Shown piece after piece: positions 13,701-27,900 of a DNA stretch of 64,000 nucleotides (positions are counted from its first letter, which is position 1; each line of letters opens with the position of its first letter). A program made the translations under genes and the position numbers. The notes beneath the pieces are model-generated. The model made no database searches and was not told the DNA's origin. It worked only from the letters and a program-made list of their open reading frames with translations. Origin of the DNA: Liolophura sinensis (taxonomy: Eukaryota > Mollusca > Polyplacophora > Chitonida > Chitonidae); contig NC_088295.1 of assembly GCF_032854445.1 (NCBI RefSeq), positions 2,172,501 to 2,236,500 on the forward strand, read 5' to 3'.

Positions 13701-15887
13701 TTACACTTCACACCAGCTCTCCTGGAGAAAATCACACCCGTTCTCCTGGAGAGAATCCTTACACTTCACACCAGCTCTCCTGGAGAGAATCACACCAGTT
13801 CTTCTGGAGAGAAACATTACACTTCACACCAGCTCTCCTGGAGAGAATCACACCAGTTCTCCTGGAGAGAATCCTTACACTTCATACCAGCTCTCCTGGA
13901 GAAAATCACACCACTTCACACCAGCCCCCCTGCAGAGAATCCTTACACTTCACACCAGCCCCCCTGGAGAAAATCACACCACTTCACACCAGCCCCTCTG
14001 CAGAAAATCTTTACACTTCACACCAGCTCTCCTGGAGAAAATCACACCACTTCACACCAGCCCCCCTGCAGAGAATCCTTACACTTCACACCAGCTCTCC
14101 TGGAGAAAATCACACCACTTCACACCAGCCCCCCTGCAGAAAATCCTTACACTTCATACCAGCTCTCCTGGAGAGAATCACACCACTTCACACCAGCTTT
14201 CGTGGAGACAATCACACCACTTCACACACCCCCTCGTGGAGAAAATCCTTACACTTTACACCAGCTTTTGTGGAGGGAATCACACCACTTCACACCAGTT
14301 CTCCTGCAGAGAAACATTACACTTCACACACGCTCTCATGGAGAGAATCACACCACTTCACTCCAGTTCTCCTGCAGAGAAACATTACACTTCACACCAG
14401 CTCTCGTGGAGAGAATCACACCACTTCACACCAGTTCTTCTGCATAGAAACATTACACTTCACACCAGTTCTCATGGAGAGAATCACACCACTTCACACC
14501 AGTTTTCCCGCAGAGAAACATTACACTTCACACCAGCTCTCGTGGAGAGAATCACACCACTTCACACCAGTTTTCCCGCAGAGAAACATTACACTTCACA
14601 CCAGTTCTCGTGGAGAGAATCACACCACTTCACACCAGCTCTCATGGAGAGAATCACACCACTTCACTCCAGTTCTCCTGCAGAGAAACATTACACTTCA
14701 CACCAGCTCTCATGGAGAGAATCACACCACTTCACACCAGTTCTCCCGCAGAGAAACATTACACTTCACACCAGCTCTCATGGAGAGAATCACACCACTT
14801 CACACCAGTTTTCCCGCAGAGAAACATTACACTTCACACCAGCTCTCGTGGAGAGAATCACACCACTTCACACCAGTTTTCCCGCAGAGAAACATTACAC
14901 TTCACACCAGTTCTCGTGGAGAGAATCACACCACTTCACACCAGTTCTCCCGCAGAGAAACATTACACTTCACACCAGTCCTCGTGGAGAGAATTTTTAC
15001 ACTTTGCAACTGTTTTCCTGGAGAGAATCACACCACTTCACACCAGTTCTCCTTCAGAGAAACATTACACTTCACACCAGCTCTCGTGGAGAGAATCACA
15101 CCACTTCACACCAGCTTCACACTAGTTTCCCGGTTAAATAATGATAACATTGAAAGTGACAGAACACTGGGTGTTAAAGCCATTTTGCATGTGTGCCATC
15201 TGACCATCTACATTCGTACCATAGCAAATAGTACAATACTACATGCACGCTATTTGTAAAATAAATAGATAAATGTTACATTTTATTGCCTCTGTTGTGC
15301 ATACATGTACATGTATTTTCACATACTTGCTTGTACATATTGAGAGAGATTGTTACCTGTACCCTATGGCATGGTAATGTTAGACCTCCACATTGTGGTT
15401 GCTGTCTTCCGTTACCTTCCCTGAAAAGATTTGTCACAAAGAATAGTGGGATTGTTAATGACACATGTTCAGTGTGCAGACAGGATGTACATTGTATAGC
15501 CATTGTACATGTATCCAGATCAGTTACATGTGCAAGTGTTTACATGTACACTGCACAGGTACTGCACACCACACACAATAAGGTTGCAGAGTAAGGCTAA
15601 TGAAACTTTTTCATTTCATGGTGGAAGAAATGTCTCTTTTTTTTTAAAACCTGTCAAAATATATTTTTAATACTTAACTGAATATTACAGGACTATAAAT
15701 GTTTTAAGCTGGTTGTGAACAGATCATTGGGATAAGTCTGTGTTCATGTACATGTATATGAAACGTCATGCAATGGCCAGAACATTTTGGTGGGAGGAAA
15801 CCGGGCAGAACTCAAGGGAAACCCACAACTATCTGCAGGTTGATGGCAGACCTTCCCATGTGCAGCCGAAGAAGAAGCATTTAGATA

Positions 15888-15923
<36 letters not shown>

Positions 15924-18900
15924 TTATATATATAAGTTATTTATAAATATATATAAGTTAAGCTGAAGCCCCAGTATGTATACCGTACATGTACATGTGA
16001 ACTGAAACACTGTCATGTTCTGTTGGGTTACTAAGGTAACACAACAACAAGTAACCTTTCAGTGACTTGTGTTCTACCTATACTGCTGAGGAGTCCTCTG
16101 TAGAAAACCTGGTCAGGTTCAGACCTGACCAGGACTTGTCAGAATATGTGACACATAGTGTGACAACTGAAGGATGATATCTTTGTTTGCATTGTAAGAG
16201 TGATTCATATGTGTATGTTCATGTATGTATAGAAAGTTGAATTGAGCAGTTAAACAAACAGGGCTGTTCTAACAGTGACCAGAAGTAGCTGCCTAATCAG
16301 TATGGAACGTGTCACCTAAGCTGTCTCCATTAATAGTGAATGTGCAGGGATATCTACAGTGACCAGCTAAATGTTCCTTTGTGTACTTTGTGATTAATTA
16401 GTTCACTTTGTAAGCATGAATTTGTTGTGGCGACCAGATTGATCGTGGCAAAAGCGGTAAGACAGAACCAATTTGTCAGGGCTTGTTCTGTAGATATGAA
16501 CAAGGGATAATTTTGCCCTGGTTCCATGTTGTAATTTAGCGATGTTGACATGAGTCACACACCTGCCAAGCGCACAGGTGACCATGTGATAGACTGCCAA
16601 TGGAGGCAAGCCATTAGCTGTGACCTTCCCCACACAGCCTCAACCAGCCACTCCATCAATACAACATGCTCTCACAACACTTCTGTTTATTGTTAACTAC
16701 TATCGATTCCGAGAGTGCAGCATTTTTTTGTCTTATTCCACAAATCTCTGTTACATTTAAAGCTCTATCATCATGTTTTTGTTTACTGGGCTGTGTTGCA
16801 CAAAGTTGACATAATTACATGTATAGGGAGAGACTAACGGATTTAGCGTCGTTAGATTACTGTACACGTATATATCAGATGATCTCAGACAGGCCTGTAG
16901 TTACACATGTTGGCATGTACATCTACAGGCAGGTAATTCAGATGCTATAACACACAACCCACAGTTACTCATATTGACTGCGCTATTGATTGAAATTAGG
17001 TCATAAAACAATTGAAATGCTCTTAACTCCGGGCAAACATTTCCCTGGGAACAGCAAGCCTGGGAATTCAGGTCTATTCCAACAGGGAATTAAATATAAA
17101 CACCATGATGTTTGTTGCAACTGACTTTATGTATTGATTGTTGATTGGCACATCAATGAGTGATTTAGAATTAATATGTTTTTGATTCAGCATTGATGCA
17201 GTAGTGAAAGTGACAAAGTAATATTTGTGATTTTTCAGTTTGCTACCACTGTGGCTATATTCTTGATCACAGAATTGATCCTGGGCATTTTAGCATTCGT
17301 CTACAAAGACTGGGTGAGTTTCATATAGCTGTTTTCATGTCTTCATTTCTCTCGTTATTTCCACAAGTGACTGAATTTTAAAGTATTTTATATATTTATT
17401 GATTTATTTGATTATGTTTTTTTTTGTCGCAATACCCAAGAGTATTGAATTCCTACAACAACAGCCAGCATTATAATGGGATAAGCCAGGCAGAGCCTGG
17501 GGGGAACCACAATCATCTGCAAGTTGCTGGCAGGAAGACATCATGAACTAGATTTTAACTCAGTGCGACTGTGTTGGTGACAGGCACCTCAGTGTGCTGC
17601 GCTAGAATGTTAATCACTCAGCCACATAGGCCCCTTAAAGTATTTTTTAAACTAATCTTGGAGCTGTTGCTTGCTGATTAATGTGGACAGTCACAGTCTG
17701 TGGGACTTGACCATTTCAAACATTCTGATTCCGTTTGGTCAACTGAGTTAAATTCAAAGAAGTATGACAACCTAATACCATGCAAACTTTAGGCACTTTT
17801 TTACCAGTTGTCTGACTTTCGTCTTTGTCATGCTGGCAATCTGTCTGGGAGGTTTACAACAAACATCTTCTGATGCTGTGTAAAACATGGAAATGTATTT
17901 CTACTTCCGAACTATAACATAACCGCATTAAATGTTTTGCTTTATGTTTTCAGCTGAAGAAAACAATAGAAGATGGGGTTCAAAAGATGATTGTGAACTA
18001 CCGAGATGACCCTGATCTGCAGAACCTAATAGACTGGGTGCAGGCAGACTGGGTAAGTCACCAGCCACAACCCACAAACTCTGTTACATAGTCTGTTAGA
18101 AGAAACGTTACCATTGAGTAACCAGAATACCAAGCATTAGTTTTTTCAAACACAAAGAGCCTTTGGTAAACGTACATGGTAAACAGACAGTAACATGCCA
18201 AATTTAATGACTCACTTGACATGTCTGTGAAGGTAAAGGCGGGCACCTGAGAATCAAACTTCTTATCACACCTTACATGGCTAGACCATTAATATTTCAC
18301 AAAATCTGGCTATTCAGCTGAGAGAATTAACCTTCAGAGTACTGTCCCCTTCTTATGTTGCAGCTGAAGTGTTGTGGTCAGCTGTCCTACAAAGATTGGG
18401 AGTCAAACATATACTTTAACTGCTCTTCCCCTGGAAGTGAAGCCTGTGGAGTGCCTTTTTCTTGCTGTAAACGTACAAATGTAGGTATATACTGAATCCT
18501 ACAGATGTAGATAAACGTTACCCTGCAGATGTATCCATACACGCACCATCTTCTACAGGTGTACATATACACCATCTCCTACAGATGTAGATAAACGTTA
18601 TCCTGCAGATGTATTCATACACGCACCATCTTCTACAGGTGTTCATATACACCATCCCTTACAGATGTAGATAAACGTTATCCTGCAGATGTATTCATAC
18701 ACGCACCATCTTTTACAGGTGTTCATATACACCATCTCCTACAGATGTAGATAAACGTTATCCTGCAGATGTATTCATACACGCACCATCTTCTACAGGT
18801 GTACGTATACACCATCTCCTACAGATGTAGATAAACGTTATCCTGCAGATGTATTCATACACGCACCATCTTCTACAGGTGTACGTATACACCATCTCCT

Positions 18901-21900
18901 ACAGATGTAGATAAACGTTATCCTACAGATGTATCCATACACGCATCATCTTCTACAGGTGTACGTATACACCATCTCCTACAGATGTAGATAAACGTTA
19001 TCCTGCAGATGTATTCATACACGCACCATCTTCTACAGGTGTACATATACACCATCTCCTACAGATGTAGATAAATGTTATCCTGCAGATGTATCCATAC
19101 ACGCACCATCTTCTACAGGTGTACATATACACCATCTCCTACAGATGTAGATAAACGTTACCTGGAGATGTATTCATACACGCACTATCTTCTACAGGTG
19201 TACATATACACCATCTCCTACAGATGTAGATAAACGTTATCCTGCAGATGTATTCATACATGCACCATCTTCTACAGGTGTATGTATACACCATCCCCTA
19301 CAGATGTAGATAAACGTTATCCTGCAGATGTATTCATACACGCACCATCTTTTACAGGTGTACGTATACACCATCCCTTACAGATGTAGATAAACGCTAT
19401 GCTGCAGATGTATTCATACACGCACCATCTTCTACAGGTGTACGTATACACCATCCCTTACAGATGTAGATAAACGTTATCCTGCAGATGTATCCATACA
19501 CGCACCATCTTCTACAGGTGTACGTATACACCATCTCCTACAGATGTAGATAAACGTTACCTGGAGATGTATTCATACACGCACTATCTTCTACAGGTGT
19601 ACATATACACCATCCCTTACAGATGTAGATAAACGTTATCCTGCAGATGTATTCATACACGCACTATCTTCTACAGGTGTACGTAAACACCATCTCCTAC
19701 AGATGTAGATAAACGTTACCTGGAGATGTATTCATACACGCACTATCTTCTACAGGTGTACATATACACCATCCCCTACATATGTAGATAAAGGTTATCC
19801 TGCAGATGTATCCATACACGCACCATCTTCTACAGGTGTTCATATACACCATCCCTTACAGATGTAGATAAACGTTATCCTGCAGATGTATCCATACACG
19901 CACCATCTTCTATAGGTGTACGTATACACCATCTCCTACAGATGTAGATAAACGTTATCCTGCAGATGTATTCATACACGCACCATCTTTTACAGGTGTA
20001 CGTATACACCATCCCTTACAGATGTAGATAAACATTATCCTGCAGATGTATCCATACACGCACCATCTTCTACAGGTGTTCATATACACCATCCCTTACA
20101 GATGTAGATAAACGTTATCCTGCAGATGTATTCATACACGCACCATCTTTTACAGGTGTTCATATACACCATCTCCTACAGATGTAGATAAATGTTATCT
20201 TGCAGATGTATTCATACATGCACCATCTTCTACAGGTGTACATATACACCATCTCCTACAGATGTAGATAAACGTTATCCTGTAGATGTATTCATACACG
20301 CACCATCTTCTACAGGTGTACGTATCCACCATCCCCTACAGATGTAGATAAACGTTATCCTGCAGATGTATTCATACACGCACCATCTTCTACAGGTGTT
20401 CATATACACCATCCCTTACAGATGTAGATAAACGTTATCCTGCAGATGTATCCATACACGCACCATCTTCTACAGGTGTTCATATACACCATCCCTTACA
20501 GATGTAGATAAACGTTATCCTGCAGATGTATTCATACACGCACCATCTTCTACAGGTGTACGTATACACCATCTCCTACAGATGTAGATAAACGTTATCC
20601 TGTAGATGTATTCATACACGCACCATCTTCTACAGGTGTTCATATACACCATCCCTTACAGATGTAGATAAACGTTATCCTGCAGATGTATCCATACACG
20701 CACCATCTTCTACAGGTGTACGTATACACCATCTCCTACAGATGTAGATAAACGTTATCCTGCAGATGTATTCATACACGCACCATCTTCTACAGGTGTA
20801 CGTATACACCATCCCCTACAGATGTAGATAAACGTTACCTGGAGATGTATTCATACACGCACCATCTTCTACAGGTGTACGTATACACCATCTCCTACAG
20901 ATGTAGATAAACGTTATCCTACAGATGTATTCATACACGCACCATCTTCTACAGGTGTACTTATACACCATCCCCTACAGATGTAGATAAACGTTACCTG
21001 GAGATGTATCCATACACGCACCATCTTCTACAGGTGTACGTATACACCATCTCCTACAGATGTAGATAAACGTTATCCTGCAGATGTATTCATACACGCA
21101 CCATCTTCTACAGGTGTACATATACACCATCTCCTACAGATGTAGATAAACGTTACCTGGAGATGTATTCATACACGCACTATCTTCTACAGGTGTACAT
21201 ATACACCATCTCCTACAGATGTAGATAAACGTTATCCTGCAGATGTATTCATACAAGCACCATCTTCTACAGGTGTACGTATACACCATCTCCTACAGAT
21301 GTAGATAAACGTTATCCTGCAGATGTATTCATACACACCATCTTTTACAGGTGTACGTATACACCATCTCCTACAGATGTAGATAAATGTTATCCTGCAG
21401 ATGTATCCATACACGCACCATCTTCTACAGGTGTTCATATACACCATCCCTTACAGATGTAGATAAACGTTATCCTGCAGATGTATTCATACACGCACCA
21501 TCTTTTACAGGTGTTCATATACACCATCTCCTACAGATGTGGATAAATGTTATTCTGCAGATGTATTCATACACGCACCATCTTTTACAGGTGTTCATAT
21601 AAACCATCCCTTACAGATGTAGATAAACGTTATCCTGCAGATGTATTCATACACGCACCATCTTCTACAGGTGTACGTATACACCATCTCCTACAGATGT
21701 AGATAAATGTTATCCTGCAGATGTATTCATACACGCACCATCTTCTACAGGTGTACATATACACCATCCCTTACAGATGTAGATAAACATTATCCTGCAG
21801 ATGTATCCATACACGCACCATCTTCTACAGGTGTACGTATACACCATCTCCTACAGATGTAGATAAACGTTATCCTGCAGATGTATTCATACACGCACCA

Positions 21901-24900
21901 TCTTCTACAGGTGTTCATATACACCATCCCTTACAGATGTAGATAAATGTTATCCTGCAGATGTATCCATACACGCACCATCTTCTACAGGTGTACGTAT
22001 ACACCATCTCCTACAGATGTAGATAAACGTTATCCTGCAGATGTATTCATACACGCACCATCTTTTACAGGTGTTCATATACACCATCCCTTACAGATGT
22101 AGATAAACGTTATCTTGCAGATGTATCCATACACGCACCATCTTCTATAGGTGTACGTATACACCATCTCCTACAGATGTAGATAAACGTTATCCTGCAG
22201 ATGTATTCATACACGCACCATCTTCTACAGGTGTACGCATCCACCATCCCCTACAGATGTAGATAAACGTTATCCTGCAGATGTATTCATACACGCACCA
22301 TCTTCTACAGGTGTTCATATACACCATCCCTTACAGATGTAGATAAACGTTATCCTGCAGATGTATCCATACATGCACCATCTTCTACAGGTGTACGTAT
22401 ACACCATCTCCTACAGATGTAGATAAACGTTATCCTGCAGATGTATTCATACACGCACCATCTTTTACAGGTGTACGTATACACCATCTCCTACAGATGT
22501 AGATAAACGTTATCCTGCAGATGTATTCATACACGCACCATCTTCTACAGGTGTACATATACACCATCTCCTACAGATGTAGATAAACGTTATCCTGCAG
22601 ATGTATCAATACACGCACCATCTTCTACAGGTGTACGTATACACCATCCCTTACAGATGTAGATAAACGTTATCCTGCAGATGTATCCATACACGCACCA
22701 TCTTTTACAGGTGTACATATACACCATCTCCTACAGATGTAGATAAACGTTATCCTGCAGATGTATTCATACACGCACCATCTTCTACAGGTGTACATAT
22801 ACACCATCCCTTACAGATGTAGATAAACGTTATCCTGCAGATGTATTCATACACGCACCATCTTCTACAGGTGTTCATATACACCATCCCCTACAGATGT
22901 AGATAAACATTATCCTGCAGATGTATCCATACACGCACCATCTTCTACAGGTGTACATATACACCATCCCTTACAGATGTAGATAAACATTATCCTGCAG
23001 ATGTATCCATACACGCACCATCTTCTACAGGTGTTCATATACACCATCCCTTACAGATGTAGATAAACGTTATCCTGCAGATGTATCCATACACGCACCA
23101 TCTTCTACAGGTGTACGTATACACCATCTCCTACAGATGTAGATAAACGTTATCCTGCAGATGTATTCATACACGCACCATCTTTTACAGGTGTACGTAT
23201 ACACCATCTCCTACAGATGTAGATAAACGTTATCCTGCAGATGTATTCATACACGCACCATCTTCTACAGGTGTACATATACACCATCTCCTACAGATGT
23301 AGATAAACGTTATCCTGCAGATGTATCCATACACGCACCATCTTCTACAGGTGTACGTATACACCATCCCTTACAGATGTAGATAAACGTTATCCTGCAG
23401 ATGTATCCATACACACACCATCTTTTACAGGTGTACATATACACCATCTCCTACAGATGTAGATAAACGTTATCCTGCAGATGTATTCATACACGCACCA
23501 TCTTCTACAGGTGTACATATACACCATCCCTTACAGATGTAGATAAACGTTATCCTGCAGATGTATTCATACATGCACCATCTTTTACAGGTGTTCATAT
23601 ACACCATCCCCTACAGATGTAGATAAACATTATCCTGCAGATGTATCCATACACGCACCATCTTCTACAGGTGTACATATACACCATCCCTTACAGATGT
23701 AGATAAACATTATCCTGCAGATGTATCCATACACGCACCATCTTCTACAGGTGTACGTATACACCATCCCTTACAGATGTAGATAAATGTTATCCTGCAG
23801 ATGTATCCATACACGCACCATCTTCTACAGGTGTACGTATACACCATCTCCTACAGATGTAGATAAACGTTATCCTGCAGATGTATTCATACACGCACCA
23901 TCTTTTACAGGTGTTCATATACACCATCCCTTACAGATGTAGATAAACGTTATCCTGCAGATGTATCCATACACGCACCATCTTCTATAGGTGTACATAT
24001 ACACCATCTCCTACAGATGTAGATAAACGTTATCCTGCAGATGTATCCATACACGCACCATCTTCTACAGGTGTACGTATACACCATCTCCTACAGATGT
24101 AGATAAACGTTATCCTGCAGATGTATTCATACACGCACCATCTTCTACAGGTGTACGCATTCACCATCCCCTACAGATGTAGATAAACGTTATCCTGCAG
24201 ATGTATTCATACACGCACCATCTTCTACAGGTGTACGCATCCACCATCCCCTACAGATGTAGATAAACGTTATCCTGCAGATGTATCCATACACGCACCA
24301 TCTTCTACAGGTGTACGTATACACCATCTCCTACAGATGTAGATAAACGTTATCCTGCAGATGTATCCATACACGCACCATCTTTTACAGGTGTACGTAT
24401 ACACCATCTCCTACAGATGTAGATAAACGTTATCCTGCAGATATATTCATACACGCACCATCTTTTACAGGTGTACGTATACACCATTTCCTACAGATGT
24501 AGATAAATGTTATCCTGCAGATGTATCCATACACGCACCATCTTCTACAGGTGTACGTATACACCATCTCCTACAGATGTAGATAAACGTTATCCTGCAG
24601 ATGTATTCATACACGCACCATCTTTTACAGGTGTTCATATACACCATCCCTTACAGATGTAGATAAACGTTATCCTGCAGATGTATCCATACACTCACCA
24701 TCTTCTATAGGTGTACATATACACCATCTCCTACAGATGTAGATAAACGTTATCCTGCAGATGTATCCATACACGCACCATCTTCTACAGGTGTACTTAT
24801 ACACCATCTCCTACAGATGTAGATAAACGTTATCCTGCAGATGTATTCATACACGCACCATCTTCTACAGGTGTACGCATCCACCATCCCCTACAGATGT

Positions 24901-27900
24901 AGATAAACGTTATCCTGCAGATGTATTCATACACGCACCATCTTCTACAGGTGTACGCATCCACCATCCCCTACAGATGTAGATAAACGTTATCCTGCAG
25001 ATGTATCCATACACGCACCATCTTTTACAGGTGTACGTATACACCATCTCCTACAGATGTAGATAAACGTTATCCTGCAGATGTATTCATACACGCACCA
25101 TCTTTTACAGGTGTACGTATACACCATCTCCTACAGATGTAGATAAATGTTATCCTGCAGATGTATTCATACACGCACCATCTTCTACAGGTGTACATAT
25201 ACACCATCCCTTACAGATGTAGATAAACATTATCCTGCAGATGTATCCATACACGCACCATCTTCTACAGGTGTACGTATACACCATCTCCTACAGATGT
25301 AGATAAACGTTATCCTGCAGATGTATTCATACACGCACCATCTTCTACAGGTGTACGCATCCACCATCCCCTACAGATGTAGATAAACGTTATCCTGCGG
25401 ATGTATCCATACACGCACCATCTTCTACAGGTGTTCATATACACCATCCCTTACAGATGTAGATAAACGTTATCCTGCAGATGTATCCATACACGCACCA
25501 TCTTCTACAGGTGTACGTATACACCATCTCCTACAGATGTAGATAAACGTTATCCTGCAGATGTATTCATACACGCACCATCTTTTACAGGTGTACGTAT
25601 ACACCATCTCCTACAGATGTAGATAAATGTTATCCTGCAGATGTATTCATACACGCACCATCTTCTACAGGTGTACGTATACACCATCTCTTACAGATGT
25701 AGATAAACGTCATCCTGCAGATGTATTCATACATGCACCATCTTCTACAGGTGTTCATATACACCATCCCTTACAGATGTAGATAAACGTTGTCCTGCAG
25801 ATGTATTCATACACGCACCATCTTCTACAGGTGTACATATACACCATCCCCTACAGATGTAGATAAACGTTATCCTGCAGATGTATTCATACACGCACCA
25901 TCTTCTACAGGTGTTCATATACACCATCCCTTACAGATGTAGATAATCGTTATCCTGCAGATGTATTCATGCACGCACCATCTTCTACAGGTGTACGTAT
26001 ACACCATCTCTTACAGATGTAGATAAACGTTATCCTGTAGATGTATTCATACACGCACCATCTTCTACAGGTGTACGTATACACCATCTCTTACAGATGT
26101 AGATAAACGTTATCTTGCAGATGTATTCATACACGCACCATCTTCTACAGGTGTACGTATACACCATCTCCTACAGATGTAGATAAACGTTATCCTGCAG
26201 ATGTATTCATACACGCACCATCTTCTACAGGTGTACGTATACACCATCCCTTACAGATGTAGATAAATGTTATCCTGCAGATGTATCCATAGACGCACCA
26301 TCTTCTACAGGTGTTCATATACACCATCCCTTACAGATGTAGATAAACGTTATCCTGCAGATGTATTCATACACGCACCATCTTTTACAGGTGTTCATAT
26401 ACACCATCCCTTACAGATGTAGATAAACGTTATCCTGCAGATGTATTCATACACGCACCATCTTCTACAGGTGTACATATACACCATCCCTTACAGATGT
26501 AGATAAACGTTATCCTGCAGATGTATCCATACACGCACCATCTTCTACAGGTGTACGTATACACCATCTCCTACAGATGTAGATAAACGCTATCCTGCAG
26601 ATGTATTCATACACGCACCATCTTCTACAGGTGTCCGTATAGACCATCCCTTACAGATGTAGATAAACGTTATCCTACAGATGTATTCATACACGCACCA
26701 TCTTCTACAGGTTTACGTATACACCATCTCCTACAGATGTAGATAAACGTTATCCTGTAGATGTATTCATACACGCACCATCTTTTACAGGTGTACGTAT
26801 ACACCATCTCCTACAGATGTAGATAAACGTTATCCTGCAGATGTATTCATACACGCACCATCTTCTACAGGTGTACGTATACACCATCTCCTACAGATGT
26901 AGATAAACGTTATTCTGCAGATGTATTCATACACGCACCATCTTCTACAGGTGTACGTATACACCATCTCCTACAGATGTAGATAAACGTTATCCTGCAG
27001 ATGTATTCATACACGCACCATCTTTTACAGGTGTACGTATACACCATCTCCTACAGATGTAGATAAACGTTACCTGGAGATGTATTCATACACGCACCAT
27101 CTTCTACAGGTGTATGTATACACCATCCCCTACAGATGTATGCTTGCACTATCACCTTAAAGTGTATTGTAAGTGTACACTGTCACTTACAGATCTACTT
27201 GTGCACACTATCTCCTACAGATTTACATACACACTATCTCCTACAGATTGACTTGTGCATACTATCTCCTACAGATCTACTTGTACACACTATCACCTAC
27301 AGATGTACATACACACCATCTCCTACAGATGTACTTTTCCACCATCTCCTACAGATGTACTTGTACACATTTTCTCCTACAGATGTACATATGCACTATG
27401 TCCTACATGTGTACATACACATCATCTCTTACATATGTACATACACACTCTCCTACTGATGTACAGGGGGCCTCCATGGCTTAGTTGGTTAGTGCGCTAG
27501 TGCAGTGTAATGACCCAGAAGCCTCTCACCAATGTGGTCACTGTGACCTTGATTCTTGCCTCCTGACTTGACATTGATTCTTGCCTCCTGGCTTGACTTT
27601 GATTCTTGCCCCCAGACTTGACTTTGATTCTTGCCCCCCTGGCTTGACCTCGATTCTTGCCTCCTGACTTGACCTTGATTCTTGCCCCCTGACTTGACCT
27701 TGATTCTTGCCCCCTGACTTGACTATGATTCTTGCCCCCTGACTTGACTTTGATTCTTGCCTCCTGACTTGAACTTGATTCTTGCCCCCTGACTTGACTT
27801 TGATTCTTGCCCATTGGCTTGACTTTGATTCTTGCCCCCTGACTTGACTTTGATTCTTGCCCCCTGACTTGACTTTGATTCTTGCCCATTGGCTTGACCT

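Larger units (their letters stand above)
15126..17238 (+). other. Tetraspanin intron 2, remainder
   Basis: Apart from an antisense SINE fragment and a TA-dinucleotide tract, this is unique AT-rich intron. No exon is evident. Confidence 0.6.

Noticed and set aside
14236-15259. Long plus-strand open frames of 301, 329 and 171 codons
   Set aside because: All three frames are open through the 34-bp array and give the same His/Thr/Ser-rich repeat, so they reflect unit composition. The region lies in intron 2 of the tetraspanin.
18485-18490. Alternative donor gtatat for tetraspanin exon 5
   Set aside because: Would shift frame and destroy the conserved QCGYD of exon 6.
18481-27137. CRISPR-like array
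   Set aside because: Units are contiguous, with no unique spacers, in a eukaryotic intron.
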